DNA of 64,000 bases from the NCBI RefSeq assembly GCF_947623445.1, contig NC_135244.1:22878860-22942859 (forward strand), written 5' to 3'. Position 1 is the first letter of the stretch; each line of letters begins with the position of its first letter. The position numbers were made by a program, and so were the translations under genes. The notes under the pieces are model-generated. The model had not been told where the DNA came from and searched no databases. It saw only the letters and a program-made list of their open reading frames with translations. Shown here piece by piece: positions 34,166 through 46,200 of the stretch. The stretch comes from Clavelina lepadiformis. Lineage: Eukaryota > Chordata > Ascidiacea > Aplousobranchia > Clavelinidae.

Positions 34166-35547
34166 GTAGCGGCCGTTGGATACTTATTGGTTTGTCGCTG
34201 GTTGTTGCCCTCGTGATGTTCCCAGCACGTGTGTATTTACGCATTGCTCGTTCACTTTACCTGCCCATTCGTTTTTGCACTGCCTGCGCGCCGAACATCA
34301 GTTTGAGTAAAGTCTTAAATTAAGAATGCCGTGTTCTTTTCAGTTAATATATGAGCGAAGGAGACAGAGAACAGCGATAGCAACCTTCTGAGACAAGGAG
34401 TCAACAACGCAGCATCGTGACAGCAACGCAACAACGTACAAGCGCTACCTTCGCCATATATTCTGGTGACCCCGACGTGATGTTTGAAGATAGGTCGTAT
34501 CTACCACCTATGCAAGGTTTTGGCGTGTCTGAGCCACCGCAGGCCGATAGTGTGGTTGATGATACTTTAATTGACCCCGAATGCGAGGATGACGGCGAAA
34601 CATCGCACGCTGAACAATTCACCACACGTGGAAGGCCAGTCAAGAAACCTGCGCGGTATTCGGACACTCCGTGCTGATTTTGTTTATGCGTTTCTTTAAT
34701 TATAACGTTTCCATTTTGTTGTATGTTTTTTCCCTCAAGCCTACAAAAGGTAACTTGAGTTTTACGTTTAACCTATAGCCTTACACTTCATGAGTCGTGT
34801 ACTATCGCATAAATTTAAATTCTAACTAGTTCGACCTAGTCTCTTTTTGCCCAGTTGTCAATTTGTCGTGCCTGTCAAAGGTTTATTATAACCTTTGACA
34901 ATTATCGCTCACAACCTGGTGTTACGTGTAATAGCGTTATATTGCCGATTGTGCTTATCTTAACGGCCCTAATTGCCATGCTCTCTGACGGCGAACTCCT
35001 GCCGTGGAGAATTATTCCTTTGCGTTCTTTTGTTATGGTGTACACTGTACATTAGTAGCTGTTTTTTGAAAGGTGATGACCTACCCGCTGCTGACGCTAC
35101 TACACTTGTCCTTGTTTTTTGCACGATACTTTGACACAATGGCGCTGAGATAATCTCAAATTTGTAATATGTAAATTGTGCTTTGATAGTTCACATTATG
35201 TTGTTCTTCATCGCTTCCCACCCCTTTTTCATTCTTGCCGGGAAGGAAAGATGTATGTAGCGGCCGTTGGATACTTATTGGTTTGTCGCTGGTTGTCACC
35301 CTCGTGATGTTCCCAGTACGTGTGTATTTTCGCATTGCTCGTTCACTTTACCTGCCCATTCGTTTTTGCACTGCCTGCGCGCAGGACATCAGTTTGAGTA
35401 AAGTCTTAAATTAAGAATGCCGTGTTCTTTTCAGTTAATATATGAGCGAAGGAGACAGAGAACAGCGATAGCAACCTTCTGAGACAAGGAGTCAACAACG
35501 CAGCATCGTAACAGCAACGCAACAACGTACAAGCGCTACCTTCGCCA
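34166..35547 (+). mobile_element. Miniature LTR retrotransposon (gypsy-derived, deleted)
   Basis: Two direct repeats of about 290 bases, 34166-34463 and 35256-35547, begin TGTAGCGGCCGTTGG and end CCTTCGCCATA, with only a handful of differences. Just inside the left repeat lies TTCTGGTGACCCCGACGTGA, the primer-binding-site type sequence typical of many animal Ty3/gypsy elements. Just before the right repeat there is a purine run (GGGAAGGAAAGA) fitting a polypurine tract. The comparable segment at 48.69 kb lacks this whole insert, giving an empty-site view. Most of gag and pol are missing. Confidence 0.88.
34470..34677 (+). CDS. Residual gypsy pol C-terminus inside the miniature LTR element
   Basis: An open frame continuing from within the left LTR includes DPDVMFEDRSYLPP, an acidic stretch, and ends TRGRPVKKPARYSDTPC followed by TGA. 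The basic RGRPVKKPARYSD ending is characteristic of the extreme C-terminus of Ty3/gypsy polyproteins. It shows that an internal deletion removed almost the whole coding region and left only the tail. It probably has no function. The remaining interior, 34680-35255, looks like untranslated sequence and includes an 11-bp-stem hairpin at about 34873-34901. Confidence 0.6.
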
Positions 35548-36275
35548 TAACTGCAAGATTTCAAATATTTCAGCACATAACTTTTCATGAACTCTTTTTA
35601 GGCCAACAACCTTCGGATAATTTTTCATCGATTCTCATTGAAATTTGGCCAATCATTATGGATGAAGCCAACCTTGCTCATTTATCACGCTTCAATGTTT
35701 TTACACATTTTTCAAGTTATTCTAGTGCCTCTTTCACTATGATTATTATATCTTTACTTTAAATTGTGTGGTACAGCTGTGCGTAAAGTAATAAAAAATT
35801 GTCACGGCTGTGACGTAGAGGTTTGGCATGACTCTGTAAAATGTTCTTCACTCGAAAACCTTATAGATTGCCCAAGGACTCAAGGAAAACTTACAAACCT
35901 TACAAACAAGAAAACAATACTGAGTAGCCTATCGGGAAGACTATATTTTTGATTGGAAAACTTGCGCTGAGTTATTTTGCCACCGTAGTGCTAGTTGGCT
36001 TCGTTGACATTTCTGATAAAAGGAAAACTTACAAACCTTACAAACAAGAAAACAATACTGAGTAGCCTATCGGGAAGACTATATTTTTGATTGGAAAACT
36101 TGCGCTGAGTTATTTTGCCACCGTAGTGCTAGTTGGCTTCGTTGACATTTCTGATAAAAGTGATCAATTATCTGAATTTGAATCTGAACATACATAGGAT
36201 ACTTTGCATAACTTTTATGTCAACAGACATGGCTGCAAACCTTGCCTACTACAAAACTCATTCTTTGGTGCTTTT
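35548..36275. repeat. Copy of GTSF1 upstream flank (matches 48690-49300)
   Basis: This continues the duplicated GTSF1 5' region after the LTR insertion (CAAGATTTCAAATATTTC, AATTTGGCCAATCATTATG). It contains an internal tandem duplication of about 135 bases, 35886-36020 and 36022-36158, not present in the 49-kb copy. The match ends near CTTTGGTGCT at about 36275, where a gypsy integrase fragment begins. Confidence 0.85.
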
Positions 36276-36490
36276 GCCTACCACATTTTGTTTCAGAAGA
36301 ATTTGAAAGTTTTCTGATAGAGTATGGAATCAATCATGTGAAGACTACACCATTGTGGCCTCAAGCAAACAGAGAGGTGGAACGACAGAACCACACACTG
36401 ATGAAATCAATCCGTATTGCACAACTGGAGAAAAAGGACCGGAAGTTAGAGATCAACAAGTGTTTTACAGCTTACCGGTCAACGACACAG
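36276..36490 (+). pseudogene. Ty3/gypsy integrase fragment
   Basis: The frame reads EEFESFLIEYGINHVKTTPL followed by WPQANREVERQNHTLMKSIR and KLEINKCFTAYRSTTQAT. This is the integrase core around its catalytic Glu (the E of REVERQN), with TPLWPQANGxVER being the standard motif. Only about 70 residues are present. The right side joins P-element sequence at about 36491 in a different frame. It is a relic. Confidence 0.88.
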
Positions 36491-36928
36491 GCTACATCAC
36501 CATTGCTGACACTGAATACTTGGTGCAATCTAATGACAGTGTCAAACATAAATGTATTTTTCTAGCTAGATATTTTGAACACAAATACCGATCTAATATC
36601 TTGCGTATCAAAACTCAAAATGACGACGACCATCGGATTAATTCATAGTTTCTCACAAACTTAAATATAGGTGGACTAACTGTACCTCTACTCTCAACAG
36701 TACATTTCGTACATTCAGCTTAAACTGTTTGGTAAGTGCAACTTGCATTGCTGCCGAGCTCATCTCAGCCATGCTTTGCGTCGTATCGATAGTTCAATGA
36801 TTGTAATTCAAGGAGCATGTCTTACTTTATCAAACATTCTTTTGAAAGCATTTGTGCTTGACAACAGTAACAAAGAAGGACAACTCGGCTGTTCGAAAAG
36901 AAAAGAAAAACTCTCTACTAAAAACTAA
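36491..36928 (+). pseudogene. P-like transposase C-terminal fragment, second copy
   Basis: The fragment matches 27946-28317. It includes TIADTEYLVQSNDSVKHKCI and FLARYFEHKYRS, a segment deleted in the first copy, then after a stop (near 36646) the Cys/His-rich end LHCCRAHLSHALRRIDSSMI to LSTKN. A one-base loss near 36722 shifts the frame. Confidence 0.85.
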
Positions 36929-37079
36929 ACAAGTATCTTTAGTATGCCACAAGTAGTTTGATTACTCATTTCTACAAATTTCATTGCGATGTGTCCCTTG
37001 AAATAACTTTGTTCTAGCTATTTTTACTTAAACATGTTAAATATATATTGTAGAAAAATAAACTTTCAATTAATTTTAT

Positions 37080-37960
37080 GTGAGATAACCTTGAAAAGGT
37101 TAAAAGTAGGAAGTAATTCTTCACCGTATTTAACACAAATACTGATGGGACCCAAGCTCCAGATACCGAGCATAGAGGATACCAGTCCTTCTATTTAAGG
37201 TTTCTATGAATACAATACTCCATCCTTATAACTACCTCTGTTTTCCAGTGATGTTGAAAACCTTAATGCTTGACAAGAAGCATCTTGATAATGCCACCAG
37301 GGAAACACAAATAAACCTGTTCCTATTGGCTTAGATGACAAGGAGTGCTACAACTGGGCTGTGCAAAAAAATACAATAAGCAAAAAACAAAAGGTAATCG
37401 TCTTCATTGGTAGGCACACTTAAACGTTTTCAAATTTCAACCAAGATGACATACACTTCACCAGATATTTACACAAAATGTCTGTTCGCCAATTAACAAC
37501 TCACACTCCACTCACCTTTCCACAAGGTAGTCAGCAAAGTTACTTAAATCTGCCAAAGGCGACCAAGGTACAATCCAACCTTTCAAAAGCGTTAATAAAT
37601 ATCTTTCCAACTGGATTCCAATCGTGCCGACCAGCAGCCAACAATGGAGGAAAGTTGTGAAACATATTCAATTTAATATCGCCAACATGGCAGCAAACCA
37701 GTGTGCTGTGACCTGGATTTAAAACTATGTAAAACCTTCCAGTCAATAGCGATTGCAATATCTGTAATCGATATTTGCAATATATTGCATACAAGAGATA
37801 TGGAATTTAAAATCATGATCTATTCTATATGATTGATTTGTGGAAAATACCCATGCTGTCTCATCCCGGGATTAACACTAGGCAAGGCTTCAGATAAACT
37901 CGTGTGCATCAATGTTTGATCACAAAATGAAAGTGATAAAATTCTCTGCTATTGCATACG
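37080..37960. repeat. Second copy of the 28.9-29.8 kb segment
   Basis: It repeats 28890-29825 in the same orientation, directly following the P-like fragment as in the first copy. It has small deletions relative to the first, for example near 37110. Confidence 0.85.
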
Positions 37961-38355
37961 AGGTATACAATGTGAATCAATGTGCGTGCATGATTGTTAA
38001 CGTAAATAAATGTACGTCAGTTTTTGACGAAAATTTCAGTGTCATGAAGTTCACTGCTATTGCAGTTCAGGTAAAGTTTGTGTGTACATTTTAATAGAAG
38101 GATAAGCTACAACTATTTTCAATAGCTTGAATGAGTGTATTAGTGGATGATTTATTTAGAGCACAAAACACTTAAATAATTAGAAGTTATTGTAACAAAG
38201 TTACTGTCATTGAGGGTAAAGTCAAAAAGCCAAGCTACAATTTCAGCTGGCAAGAAACAAACACCGCCAAGGAACGCAAAAAAACAATTAGTAATTAGAA
38301 TAACTGTTTTTTCAGCCTTGATCAAGTGATAGGAGCTAAATACACTTTTTGTAAT
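37910..38355 (+). pseudogene. Kinesin motor-end and intron fragment, third copy
   Basis: The fragment includes DHKMKVIKFSAIAYE at 37918-37962, then ACMIVNVNKC and MKFTAIAVQ at 37981-38071 followed by GTAAAG and the same intron as at 29930-30080. The intron sequence CTTGATCAAGTGATAGGAGC at 38316-38335 is shared with the kinesin gene (inverted near 25260). Confidence 0.8.
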
Positions 38356-38790
38356 GTGGTTCGAGTTACCCAAGACTTGATAAAAGAGACTATCGTGAAC
38401 ACTTCGCTGAATATTTCAAGACAGCGACGAAATGGGGAACTGAGAAGTATCTCGTGTTGGAATATAAAAGCTTCCGTTTCAGGAAGAAGCATTCGTTTGA
38501 AATTGACGTTTCAAAGAATAGGATGGGACTCGTTTGAACTAAATGTCGGATCCTTAAGCCTGACGTTCTTCCTACCTTAGAAGCTAGTTAGTGCTATACC
38601 AGCCAAGTACCGATTATGGCTGCGAAGAAGCAAGATGTTATCAAACTGAAAACATGCTTCCGCCAAAAAACAAAATAAATGATAGACCAACTCGTTACAA
38701 CGGAAGATGCATTATTTCATGGAAAAAACTCGAGACACATTTTACACAAACTGCTTTTACCTTACGCAAGGAACTGAAAAATTGATTTTA
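38356..38790 (+). pseudogene. P-like shard joined to unrecognised coding-like sequence
   Basis: At 38356-38390 VVRVTQDLIKE matches 27654-27690 (VVRITQDLIKD) of the P-like transposase. Beyond this a frame reads EHFAEYFKTATKWGTEKYLV and FEIDVSKNRMGLV to a stop, which I do not recognise. It is probably transposon-derived. Confidence 0.5.
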
Positions 38791-39560
38791 CTGTACATAA
38801 CAAAAGTGTCAGATTTCTTTCATGATGTTGTTTGTTTCAGGTTTCTTTCATGATTTCACTAAAAACTTGTTTTTCAAAACAAAAAAGTCTTCCACCTCGT
38901 GAGGGGGCCCTTAAACGTGGGGCTCTTAAGGTGCGGGCCCCTGCAGCGACTGCAGGTATTGCAAGGGGGGTTCCTACGCCAGTGGGCAAGGTGCTATCTA
39001 TCAATTTATCCAAGCAAAGCGCAGTGCATTAGGCTACAAATTTGTGAGGTCCTGAATATAATAAGGGCCCAAATCCAGTGAGTTGGACGATCTGCACCGC
39101 ATAAAGTATAACGCACAGCAACACACAATACAGCTTTTGTGTTTTCCCATGAGTAACTACCCACATTAACCAGGCTTTGATAACTTTAACAACAAAAAAT
39201 TGTGAAGATTTTTTTTGATTTTCTCGAAATAGTATCACTTGGAGTTTCAAGTATTCAATTGGTTGGAAGCCGGTAGCAATTCCTATCAAGGGTAACTACG
39301 ATGAAGGTGATTTGTCTGCCTTAACCCATTTTTTAACATGATAGGAACTAAATGCTGTTTTTGTGATGTTGTCTAACATGGTTTCAGATTTTAGCAATTA
39401 CTGTAACTAGGTTGCTGTAACAAAATGGCCAGTGAGGCGAACGAAAACAATGTCAAAAAACAGCAACATGATGTAAACTCATCCCTTAATTATGACGACA
39501 ATTGTTTCCAACCAAGAAATACTCTTCGACAAGGTAGAAACAAAAAATGTAAATGTCTGT
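38790..39560. other. No recognised gene; one GC-rich patch
   Basis: A local GC-rich block lies at 38895-38985 (GGGGGCCC, GCGGGCCCCTGCAG) in otherwise AT-rich sequence. Nothing else is identifiable. Confidence 0.4.
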
Positions 39561-39900
39561 TTCGAATGAACGCCAATTAATTAACGTACTCCGACACGCC
39601 ATTCCACAAAGTATTGAACAAAACATAAGCCTGCCGAAGGCGACCAAGGTACAATCAAAGCAAGGAAAACGTTAAAAATATGTTTTCAACCGGTTTCCAA
39701 TCCTGCCGACCGGCAGCCATCAATGGAGAAAAGTTAAAAGAAAATCAAACTCTCTCCGACAACATGACAAACCAGTAAGCCTACTATGAGCTGGATTAAA
39801 AACTGTGACGTCCGCCAAGCAGGATTATAAGCTGATTTGAAACCATGTAAACCTCTCCAGCCAATAGCGATGCCAATAGCGCTGGGTGGGTTTTACAGGA
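39560..39900. repeat. Third, diverged copy of the 29.34-29.66 kb repeat
   Basis: Shared strings include CCGAAGGCGACCAAGGTACA, CCTGCCGACCGGCAGCCA, ATGGAGAAAAGTT and CCAGCCAATAGCGAT, in the same order as at 29400-29640 and 37540-37750. The family member here is longer on the right and more diverged. This is likely an interspersed non-autonomous element of unknown class. Confidence 0.7.
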
Positions 39901-40419
39901 TCCGGATGAAGCCACAATTTTTTCACACATTTCTGCTTCGTTACCCTCTCGTGTATTCAGACGTCAATGTACAAACTGAGATTTCTTTACAAAATTGCCC
40001 GGACTCAAATGCATGAAATAAAGGAGCGGAACGATTTGAAACCGTGGCTACTTACAGCCGTGATTCCAATCAACTAAAAAGCGCAGCAACGAGGCACACT
40101 ATAAGTTAGATTACGTCATAATTACGATGGCGCGTGCGTTTTTAAAGGTGATTGTCCATAAACATAAATTAGTTAGGCATAGCTGCAATGTCGCAGCTAG
40201 AATTTCACTTTATGTTAACTGGTTAATGTTAGAACCTAAGAATAGGACACAATAGATTGATTGGGTAATTGGGCCTACCGCTATTGATTTTATGATTATT
40301 ATATATTAGCCGACCTCTACCAGAGCTCAATAAGGTTATATTTTGGTAGTTGTCGTTGTTGCCTAATTCAAAAAATCATGAGAAGCACATAAAGACAACA
40401 AATACCTGTATAACAAAGA

Positions 40420-40794
40420 TTATAACATATCACACAATACAGTAGCTCGGAAGTTTATTTGAATACTTGCAACAGAAGAATAATCAAAAATATCCCAGTC
40501 AAAACCGCTCTTATTCAGCAACCTCAGTTTAATTTTAGCAAGTCTAATAGTACGGCACCTTTCAATATGGCCAAAATTTCTAATGCAATTTCTAATTTTA
40601 ACTTTCAAATGCATGGTTTCGTTTACATGTTGTTCTGCAATAAAATTCTGCAATAAAGAATTCACACATGTTCCGGGATCGCTCAGCAGAACGACGTAAA
40701 ACACTTGATAAGTACGGCATTTTTTAGGTTTTGGAGTAATTATCGCTGTCGCGTTTTTGTAAATTTCGTAACTTTTCGTTCTATATGGATCCAT
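40420..40794 (-). CDS. Unrecognised 124-codon open frame
   Basis: The minus-strand frame begins MDPYRTKSYEIYKNATAIIT and contains VFYVVLLSDPGTCVNSLL and a basic stretch RTIRLAKIKLRLLNKSG. It has no family resemblance that I can name and no splice evidence. It may be a chance frame or a transposon relic; low confidence that it is a gene. Confidence 0.2.
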   Translation of the reverse strand: MDPYRTKSYEIYKNATAIITPKPKKCRTYQVFYVVLLSDPGTCVNSLLQNFIAEQHVNETMHLKVKIRNCIRNFGHIERCRTIRLAKIKLRLLNKSGFDWDIFDYSSVASIQINFRATVLCDML

Positions 40795-40799
40795 TTCAA

Positions 40800-43217
40800 G
40801 GTCACCATCGTGAAGAGGAGGAAATCTTTTTTAAGATTCTGATAAGGTCTTTTTTTCTTATGTCCATTTTTACGTCATACATTCAAATTGTTTTTAATTG
40901 TGACGAAGCAGTACAAGTGTACAAATTTCATAACTCTTAAAACTCGTTTTGTGAGTATACTTTGTTGCTTTTGTGTTTTTTTTTGTTCTGTTACAATCAT
41001 TATTTTAAAATGCTTTTTGAAAATGCTTTTTTTGGCTGATTGGAAACGGTAAACTTTTTTTTTTGATAAAAAGCTCCTTTATTTTGTTTTTGAAAATTTG
41101 GAGTCGGAAAACTTTTGTTCGTTTGGGTAGTATGATTTTGCAAGGATTTTGCCACAATGACAGTGGTTTAAATACGGTGTCATTGTCGATTTGGTGGGAG
41201 TTGGTTCGAGTAATCTCATGACGTCATGTCTTGAATTAATCGCAAGATTGCTTGAGGATGCGCCACTCGAAAATTCAATTTAAACACAAGCTATGAGCTC
41301 ACAGTTATAACTCGGCTCAGTTACTTGCCTTATTAGGTCGCTTTTGTTACAGTCCGCCTTCTTCCAGCTTTGAAGTCATTGCCCTTATTTAAATGTCATT
41401 TCTATTCTGACATAGTTGGCCATCATCAACGAAATTATTGTGAATGAATGACTTGAACGGCGAGAGACAGTCAAGGTTCTTTCAAAACAAGCTCGAGTAC
41501 CTCGACGATAAACAAGATGGCCGGAAGTGGAGGAAAGTCGTAACGTCATTTGCCAGGGTCAACTAAAAGGAAGCAGAGGAACGGTACGTCAACTAAGTCA
41601 AATCTTACGAAGGAATTTTTACGCATAAGCTGAAATTTAAGCGCACGTAGCTATTCTACATTTAAAATACTCTATCGTAAATTTCCCACGATTATGGATA
41701 ACGGATGGGTTTTCATAATATTTATTGTGTATCACAGAAACTTCAAGTTTTCTTGTTTGACTTGGCCCTTGTTTTAACCGGAATAATCTATATTTTAAAG
41801 TAGGCTAGACTTTGTAGTAAAAAAAACTGTAATCTTAACTAAAATGTTTTGGCAATTGACAATTTTTTAGTCTTTATTAAACAGTATTGCTCAATACAAA
41901 TTCCCAAACTCTCAAATTTTTTCTAAAAGTTTGAATCCATCAACAAGTTTCTATTCTTAACTGCCTTGTTTTACGGTCTTATGTTTCTATGGTGTAGGTA
42001 TATCGATGTGTTTCCGTTATGAAATGATGCCAATACAACTGCAGTTTTGTTGTTGTTTAAGCTAACTAGGCCTGCCTTGCTTTTGCTTAGCCCACATAAG
42101 AATCTTCTGACCGCAAGTAATTCATGGAATTGTGTCACCTTATTAACAATATTTATGTAAGTTGGATATTGATACCTAAACGTACAAATAGCCTATACTT
42201 TCTATTTAAATGAAGAATTTTGGAATTCTAAAAGCCAGTGCTTTCAGATGATCTATTTCTGAAGAAAACAATGAATTCAGTCTGACTTGTTTTTTTTCAG
42301 CACTACTGTATAAAACAGGTTTCCAGTGAGATATGCAGCTGGATCTATGAACATTCAAACGGAAATGTAAACGAACTCAAGAAATATTTACTCGCATTTC
42401 ATCTGCTTTCACTGCTTTGCGATAAACGTGTCCAATGATCGTGACAAGCGATTATTATAAACAAAGTATATATTCATTAGGTTGCTGGAGACTTATCGCG
42501 CACTTCTGTAAAAAACAACAGTGGCAAGTTTTCAACGTCTGAAGTTTTGGTTTCCTTGGTTATTGACGAAGTCTATTGTTTGACTTATGTGCTGTGTTAT
42601 TGTGTACTCTCTACACAATTCGGCTTTTGATGTATTTTTATAATTGGCTGCTGAAGAAAGGGTGCACATTTTTATTTTGAATCGAAAAGAGCTCACGAAA
42701 GTAAATAAAACAAGACTTGGTCATTACAGTGAAATGTGACAAAGCTGCACAAAAATATTTGAAGGTAACCACTGAGACATAAAAGTAACATGGGGGGCGA
42801 CGTGAAGACAATGAAAAAGGCAAAAAAGCTGTAATAAAAATGTAGATAAAAGTCGCACTTGCTTTTACGCGAAGTCACAGGAGCGTACCGGTCTATACTT
42901 AACACAATGTACAGCGTGGACAGCTTTCCCATTTCTGGTGAAACGCCAACTTGAGACCATCGGTACCAAAATTAAATCTCACAATGGTATAAGGCAAAAC
43001 GCAACAAATGGTATTAAATACACGGTCATGGATCTGCGAATTTTTAAGGCACTGTTTGCCCAAAGCACAGGCTAAAATATCGTTAAAAAGTATGAGCGTT
43101 ATTCAAGATAAAAGGATAAAAAACGGCAGCACACAGAATAAACAAACATACGCGTTGGCAGTAGAAAAAGCGTAAGGGAGCAGGTTTAAGCAAACTCGAT
43201 GGTCGCAACATAACGAG
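40800..43217. other. Intergenic, no recognised content
   Basis: About 2.4 kb downstream of the GTSF1-like gene with no recognisable coding sequence or repeat ends on either strand. Confidence 0.55.
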
Positions 43218-46200
43218 CTATATCTCCTGTTTGAGTTGTTGGTTTATTTCTGCAATTCTTCTCTCAATTTCTGGCTTTTTTCTCAACTTCATCAGTTGCT
43301 CGACGTTCAGTTGAACTCCGCTCTGGGACTCTTGATCGAGTTTGTTGATCTGTAAATTTAAAGCAAATTGCTCATTTATACTAAACAAGGCTTTCGAAAG
43401 TTACTATCTATATTGTCTATGTGGGCTTATTATGCATTAACTTCTGTAACAAAACGTGGGTTCATATTCATTTTGAAGGAAATTTAATGGCAACAAACCT
43501 GGCGAATCATTTTGACTAGTTTTCTTTTTTCCTTTGCAAGTGCTTCTTCTCTGGACGACTGATTGTCTGTTTGATGAAAAAAGTAAAAAAAAATCATTGA
43601 CATTGTTTTGCTTACAACGTTTTCAATGTAACGACATTTTCCAATAGGCTACAGCGATTTTAGCATGACACGTCGCTACTGGTCAGTACAAGTGCACGAT
43701 AAAACTGGAAAAAGTAACACTTCCCATAACGGCAACTACTAAATTCCTAATTAAACACGTTGCATTAAAGACATGAACTTTCCGGTATCCGCTATCGAAA
43801 CGACCCGCGTTTCGGCTTCCAATAATAATCGTGATCTCTCCTCATCCATTTCACGGGTGGCAACAACCACATCATTAACTACCGATCTCGGGACGTTGAT
43901 TGGGATCCTTCCTCGACCTAACGCTGCAAAACACATGCTGGCTTAGCCAAACAAGCAAAGTCTGTTGATTTGCAGAAGCAAGGGTCAGTATTGTTGGTTA
44001 TACTGTATTTAATTAGGTATTTCCTCTATTTTTGCTGAAACGCTTTTTTTCTACTGAGATTTGAATATAAAGTTATTTCTTGCGCTATAAGTATTAAGTA
44101 TTTACGTGTGGTGGGGATTACTCCGAAACTGACAAAAAGTTGGTGCCAAATTTGTAAACTAAAGTCTATATATTTCAGGATCGGAGCAAAAGTAAACTGT
44201 ATTTTAAACAAATGTTTAGCAAACTGCACAACCCTAAAAAGTTGATTTACGTTTTGGTTGATGAGATGGTCTACTAGCTGGTTCAGTTGGTTCGACTGAA
44301 AAGTTAGCGGCAAGCGACGGCATGGTCGTCGGCTCACGAGACCTTAATTGACTGTATGTTAAATGAAATGCTGAAATCATGCTGTACGATAAAAATCATG
44401 CACATAGTGACCCTTCAAAATAATCATAAAGACCTATTTTCCTTGGACGGCTTTTGTTCGGGCCGATTTAAGTTTCTTCCCCTGGCCATACTCACAAATC
44501 CTGAACGAAGCTGAGGCTCAGTCAGGGGTCTTCTTTCCATGGGGAAGGGCTGCAAAGTTTGAGATGGACGAAGCTCAGAGGGAGTGGCTAGCAATCTGTT
44601 GTCAAAAAAATTGCATTTTTTAAGTGTAAGTGAAGTATTTAGAAATAAAAACTTTCTTGCCCAATTAGAGTCAAAATGATAACCTTGCTAACAAGTACAG
44701 TATTAAAATTTAATAAAATTTGTATGTACAGTATAAGCAAGGTTTTCCTTACAAGCATACAGCATGCAATACAACTCGAAATAATTTTCTTTCTACCGAT
44801 CAAGGAATATTCTAATTCTAGTTAACATATTCTACCATCTATAAAAGAACAATTATATTCTCGAAAACACTCTTTGTTTGTAATTAATGGTAAGAACAGC
44901 CAAGAAATTAAAACAAAAAACCGTAATGAATGGACTACATAAACTTGACTTTTAATAAAATTAGAAAGTAATTTACTCTTGTTCTTCCACATTTACTTCC
45001 ATACGCCATCGTGTGCTGGTTGGGTTTGGTCGGTAATTTGGCCTCCGTTGTCTCTCCTCTTCCGAAACCTATTATAGTTTTCATAAGCACAGACAATATT
45101 CGTGAAGATTTAGAGATATAAGGTCACAATATTAAAAAGTTGACCAAGTATTTTTAACAGAAATGAAACTGTCTACTGCATCAAAGGAGGAGTGCAGTTA
45201 ATCTAGCAGCTGTAAATTATTACAATTGGCAAAACAATTTTTGGTTTTAGTAATGCCCAATACCATGTTGAAAGAAAACTTCTCAGTTAAGTTAATCCAT
45301 GGACCTAGATGTATAATGAAACTAACTTAATACAACGAAATTCGCGACCAACAATTATGTCTGAAACCTCTAAATCCCAATCTTCATCGTCGCCAAAATC
45401 TAAATCTTGAGAAGGGAGAGGGGGAGGTAGAGATGTACAACCCTTGACTTCATCTCCGTCATCAGAAAGCCGTTCTGCAAAATCATTGGTAAGGGTAAGT
45501 TCCAAAAATTAACACCAAATATTACCAAAAACAATACACTTATTATTGACACATTTCATGGAATTTTGTCATTGCTATTGACATTCAAAGACAAAACTAT
45601 CAGCTTATATTTCTTTCCTTTTAACTAAACTTTTGTCAACCTTAGCATTCGTTGTTTTGGTTCATTATAAATATAATCCTCTCGTGCTTTTAAGCTGTTA
45701 TTCCAAACCGTTTCCTGCTCAGCTGCATAGAAGCCCTTTCCTATCTTCAACTGCCAATGAATATTAACTGGTCCTACACTTCAAAACCGGGCTTCGTTTT
45801 CACAGGTCAACCTTTTGTTTGACACCAAACAGTTTCTGATTATGCAGATGAAACTCCATCCTCAACGCTAGTGTTTGAGAATCTGAAAAAACCTCTTTCA
45901 CATCACAATATTTTGGACCATGCCTCAACACAGACCATCGTTATCAAGCTCATCAAATCCAATAAAGCAACTGAAAACCTGAGGTGGGCACGAGTGTGGC
46001 CAATTTTGAGCACACTTCCTTTCATTAAGAGTAATCTCAATAGCGACGCGTTTCTTCAAAGTAGGAACGGAACCACGAGCACACTCCTTTCTGAGAGCTA
46101 GTCACTTGTTTTGTACAAACATTGCTGTCATTGCACAAGATGGATGCAACTGGTTGGATTAAAAAAAAACTTAAGCTTTTGAACTGCCGTCAGTTTATGT

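Noticed and set aside
34873..34901. Hairpin TGTCAAAGGTT / AACCTTTGACA as a possible small RNA or terminator
   Set aside because: It lies in the untranslated interior of a miniature LTR element in a eukaryotic genome; an 11-bp stem arises easily by chance and no RNA family fits.
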